Source: Candidatus Heimdallarchaeota archaeon (GTDB lineage: Archaea > Asgardarchaeota > Heimdallarchaeia > Heimdallarchaeales > Kariarchaeaceae). Taken from it: a DNA stretch of 7,120 nucleotides. The notes beneath the pieces are model-generated. The model worked only from the letters and a program-made list of their open reading frames with translations, made no database searches and had not been told where the DNA came from. The stretch spans positions 1 to 7,120 of the forward strand of contig WAMJ01000035.1 of assembly GCA_015522385.1 (NCBI GenBank). The letters run 5' to 3'. Shown one piece after another: positions 5,033 to 7,120 of the stretch. The position numbers were made by a program, and so were the translations under genes. The number at the start of each line of letters is the position of its first letter. The first letter of the stretch is position 1.

Positions 5033-6859
5033 CTAGAGCAACTTTCGAAGTTGTTCTATTTTCGATTCTAAAGCCTGCTTGGCATGTACTGGTGACAATG
5101 ACTCAGGGTTGTAGCTGAACACCCATGATCTGAGATCTCTATGATAGGTTAGGTATTCGCCTACGTCTAGATTGGGAATGAATCTCCTGATCTTGTCATC
5201 GAACAGATGATCCAAGTCGCTGTCATGAGAGAACTTTCTACGGAGTTTGAAAACTATCACCTCAGAATTGGAGACAACCCATGGGTCGAACTCAGGAACT
5301 TGGGAGATGCTGATAAGAAACAGCCCAAACTTCCGTCCTTCTGATGTCAAGTTCCTGATCCACTGATCTCCTTTAAGCCTCTGCGCTTCCTCAGTCACAA
5401 GTATGGTTTTCTCTTTGATCTTGTTCTGGATGGCCATGTGAAGAACTCTTTTGATCAGGGTTGAGATTATCTTTGTTGAGATGTAAGGTTCCTCTGAGAC
5501 AATCCAAAACACTACTGTTTCTCCTGTATCGGTAGGAAGTACTGTCTCCTCTTCACTGTCTAGAAGAGATTCTATAGTGTCCTCAACGAACTTAATAACT
5601 CCTGGTCGGGTCTCTTCCTCAATCGTTCTCATCTTTGTGGCAAGGTCGTCGGCTGAGAAGTCCTCCTTAGAAAAGGTAACCTGCTGAGACCTGATAAATT
5701 CCTGTGACTGGCTGTAAATCGCGTCAATTTCCTCCACACCGAAGTATATAGTCGCTTCTTCCCTCTCTTCTCCTCCAATCTGTATGATCTGATCTGCTAT
5801 ATCCGCGTACTCAAGATGGTGGTCGAAAATGAAAATTGTAGCACCATGGACTCTCTTATTCTCTTTTAGGATCTGTTTGGTCAGTGTGGTCTTACCAACT
5901 CCTGTTTGTCCTACTATCGAGAGGTGAGGTGAGCCCGCAGGATTAGCGCCAATGATCGGTACTGTTTCTAAAGATACAGGAATGTCTAATCCATTTTTCT
6001 TGATATAGGATTGCATCAGTTTTTCAAGTACGGGAATATCAGGGCTGTCAAGAATTGTGTGGGGAATTATTCTCGACTTAACATGGCTCTGCTCTGAGGT
6101 ATCTATCTGATCCAGTTGATACCCTCTAATGTGTGCTTCCAGAGCCATCAGCCTTGCCTCAAGATATTCAAATGACACATCTGCGTGCTTCTTGAGCTGT
6201 CGTAGTACCCTGAGACCATCATCGAGGAAGCTTGAACCATCATTGTTCCTCTCTATCATCAGACCGAGGAGGTGGAGAAAGGCGTTGTAGATGTTTTCGG
6301 CAATTTTATGAACCTCTTGTTTCTTCTTCTTTCGGTGGAATTTTCCACTTTCATCGTATTCAATGATCTGATCCACAATCTCTTGAATGAGTTCGTCCTT
6401 CTTGTTCTTAGTAAATTTGAGATACCTCAAACCAACATCTACGTATCCTTCAATGAGCAGATCCATCATGATATTCAGGACTTGCTCAATCCACTCAACA
6501 CCGAGAGCAAAGTCAAGTGCTCCGACCCTTGCTTTAACAGCATTGAGAAGATCGATGTTTAGGGACTCAAGGATTTTCGCCTTGAAGTGATAAGAGAATA
6601 GGATGAACCACGGGCCTAACTTCGAATAGTATTCTGCTTCCTGATCCCCTTTCTCGATGACCACATCTAATATTTTCTGTAATCTGGAAAGAAGAACTCT
6701 AGATTCCTTTGTCTTACCAACCCCTTCGAAATGTAGAATTACTCTCTCGTACTCATCATATCCATCTAGAAAACCGGGAACATCTCCATCCGCGATGGCT
6801 TTTTTGAGTTTCTCTTCGGCTTCATATGCACGTTCTTCATAGGTTTTATGTTCGCTCAA
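5033..6859 (-). CDS. HerA/FtsK-like P-loop ATPase with helical N-terminal domain (TTG start)
   Basis: The protein has 608 residues. Residues 1 to about 260 are entirely helical, possibly TPR-like, with a basic K-K-K-K run at 177-180. They replace the beta-barrel normally found at the N-terminus of HerA. The ATPase core starts near 290: Walker A G-Q-T-G-V-G-K-T (317-324) preceded by H-L-S-I-V, then I-F-I-F-D-H-H-L-E-Y (342-351), the strand and loop where HerA-type enzymes carry D-P-H-G/E-Y. Walker B is T-I-L-V-T-E-E-A-Q (485-493), with the double glutamate typical of HerA, and S-E-G-R-K-F-G-L-F-L-I-S-I-S-Q (506-520) contains the conserved arginine and the sensor-like serine and glutamine. Such enzymes are hexameric translocases that pump DNA (HerA, FtsK) or drive conjugation and defence complexes. 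The start is TTG; a GGGTGA SD site 9 bases upstream and an in-frame TAG three codons upstream support it. No membrane span is seen. The coiled-coil membrane gene follows 60 bases downstream. Confidence 0.87.
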   Translation of the reverse strand: MSEHKTYEERAYEAEEKLKKAIADGDVPGFLDGYDEYERVILHFEGVGKTKESRVLLSRLQKILDVVIEKGDQEAEYYSKLGPWFILFSYHFKAKILESLNIDLLNAVKARVGALDFALGVEWIEQVLNIMMDLLIEGYVDVGLRYLKFTKNKKDELIQEIVDQIIEYDESGKFHRKKKKQEVHKIAENIYNAFLHLLGLMIERNNDGSSFLDDGLRVLRQLKKHADVSFEYLEARLMALEAHIRGYQLDQIDTSEQSHVKSRIIPHTILDSPDIPVLEKLMQSYIKKNGLDIPVSLETVPIIGANPAGSPHLSIVGQTGVGKTTLTKQILKENKRVHGATIFIFDHHLEYADIADQIIQIGGEEREEATIYFGVEEIDAIYSQSQEFIRSQQVTFSKEDFSADDLATKMRTIEEETRPGVIKFVEDTIESLLDSEEETVLPTDTGETVVFWIVSEEPYISTKIISTLIKRVLHMAIQNKIKEKTILVTEEAQRLKGDQWIRNLTSEGRKFGLFLISISQVPEFDPWVVSNSEVIVFKLRRKFSHDSDLDHLFDDKIRRFIPNLDVGEYLTYHRDLRSWVFSYNPESLSPVHAKQALESKIEQLRKLL

Positions 6860-6868
6860 ACTCCACTA

Positions 6869-6874
6869 TCACCC
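6869..6874 (-). promoter_or_regulatory. Shine-Dalgarno site deciding the TTG start of the HerA-like ATPase
   Basis: The minus strand reads GGGTGA(T), complementary to the archaeal 16S end (AUCACC), with a 9-base gap to the TTG at 6859. No ATG occurs in frame before codon 131, so this is the best start. Confidence 0.6.
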
Positions 6875-6913
6875 TTAATTTTCTACAAATACAAATACGA
6901 CTAGCAACACGCT

Positions 6914-6921
6914 GTATAAAA
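6914..6921 (-). promoter_or_regulatory. TATA box of the HerA-like ATPase gene
   Basis: The minus strand reads TTTTATAC. A start 25 bases downstream, near 6892, would give a leader of about 33 bases that includes the SD site. Confidence 0.5.
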
Positions 6922-7007
6922 CTTAATGTGTTTGGCTCTGAAAAATTCTCTGTTGTATGAGCACGAAATGACATCTCAAAATCAGGAGAAAATACGTCAT
7001 ATATAAT

Positions 7008-7025
7008 TTCTGATTAAAATCAGAA
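7008..7025. repeat. Perfect 18-base palindrome (8-bp arms) in the divergent promoter region, candidate operator
   Basis: TTCTGATT (7008-7015) and AATCAGAA (7018-7025) are exact complements with a two-base AA centre. After two mismatches, three more symmetric pairs occur (7003-7005 with 7028-7030). The right-arm sequence AAAATCAG recurs directly at 6978-6985. It sits 29 bases upstream of the TATA box of the right-edge gene, where a dimeric winged-helix regulator could bind. Confidence 0.5.
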
Positions 7026-7054
7026 TATATTCTTCAGGAGGAAGTAAGAAACTA

Positions 7055-7062
7055 CTTATAAG
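7055..7062 (+). promoter_or_regulatory. TATA box of the right-edge gene
   Basis: CTTATAAG is centred 26 bases before the ATG at 7085 with no SD site in between, the same leaderless arrangement as at several other genes in the window. Confidence 0.6.
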
Positions 7063-7084
7063 ACTTCTTTCAACAATTGATTAA

Positions 7085-7120
7085 ATGATTGAACGAATGG
7101 ATGTCTACAAACCCGAGATT
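7085..7120 (+). CDS. N-terminal fragment of a gene cut by the window end
   Basis: ATG at 7085-7087 opens a frame of 12 codons (M-I-E-R-M-D-V-Y-K-P-E-I) to the last base. The TATA box 26 bases upstream fits a leaderless start here; the second in-frame ATG at 7097 is less well placed. Twelve residues are too few to name the product. It is divergent to the HerA-like ATPase and shares a 225-base intergenic region with it. Confidence 0.5.
   Translation, partial: MIERMDVYKPEI

Noticed and set aside
6272..6562. Plus-strand open frames of 67-96 residues inside the ATPase gene
   Set aside because: They are antisense shadows of the helical N-terminal half, where lysine- and leucine-rich codons leave the opposite strand open.
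5033..6859. PilT/GspE-type pilus assembly ATPase for the nearby pilins
   Set aside because: The Walker B region (V-T-E-E-A-Q) and the following R-K-F-G-x-F-x-I-S-x-S-Q segment are HerA/FtsK-like; the Asp and His boxes of secretion ATPases are not seen.
1..7120. CRISPR array, transposon ends, tRNA or rRNA
   Set aside because: No regularly spaced repeats, no transposase or terminal repeats, and no tRNA-like cloverleaf or rRNA-like conserved stretch was seen on either strand.

Overview
The window looks like chromosomal DNA from an archaeon. Two genes begin with archaeal class III (type IV pilin) signal sequences (R-x-VSPVI followed by a hydrophobic stretch). Promoters show TATA boxes 24-29 bases ahead of start codons that lack a Shine-Dalgarno (SD) site, the pattern of leaderless archaeal transcription. 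The protein families (Ard1/RimI acetyltransferase, HerA-like ATPase, EGY-type site-2 protease relative) also fit. The DNA is moderately AT-rich. The lineage cannot be fixed from this sequence. A secreted domain resembling eukaryotic TRAP-beta makes an Asgard-type archaeon worth testing, but that is a guess.

Layout. The left third (1-3003) is all on the minus strand. Read 3' to 5' along the window it holds the N-terminal half of a secreted, glycosylation-sequon-rich protein (cut by the window edge), two tandem paralogous pilin-like proteins, a 340-base AT-rich gap, and a seven-span membrane protein with an N-terminal zinc ribbon. That membrane protein is recognisable as a site-2 protease relative in which all three zinc ligands appear to be lost. 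A 100-base divergent promoter region separates it from two plus-strand genes: an Ard1/Naa10-like N-terminal acetyltransferase and an unrecognised 148-residue protein. The latter meets a minus-strand pair tail to tail, with one base between the stop codons. That pair is a 608-residue HerA-like ATPase with a helical N-terminal half (TTG start), followed by a coiled-coil plus six-span membrane protein (GTG start). At the right edge a plus-strand gene begins at 7085, behind a TATA box and a perfect 18-base palindrome.

How the parts may work together. The left block is an envelope group: exported and pilin-like proteins and a membrane-embedded, probably non-catalytic protease relative. The ATPase and the coiled-coil membrane protein are adjacent and co-oriented, and could form a membrane-tethered motor, though each may have its own promoter. 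No CRISPR array, tRNA, rRNA, transposase or integrase was seen. The most notable items are the pseudoprotease, the HerA-like ATPase with an unusual N-terminus and membrane partner, the TRAP-beta-like exported domain, and two translation-start classes: leaderless, or SD with a constant 9-base spacing.
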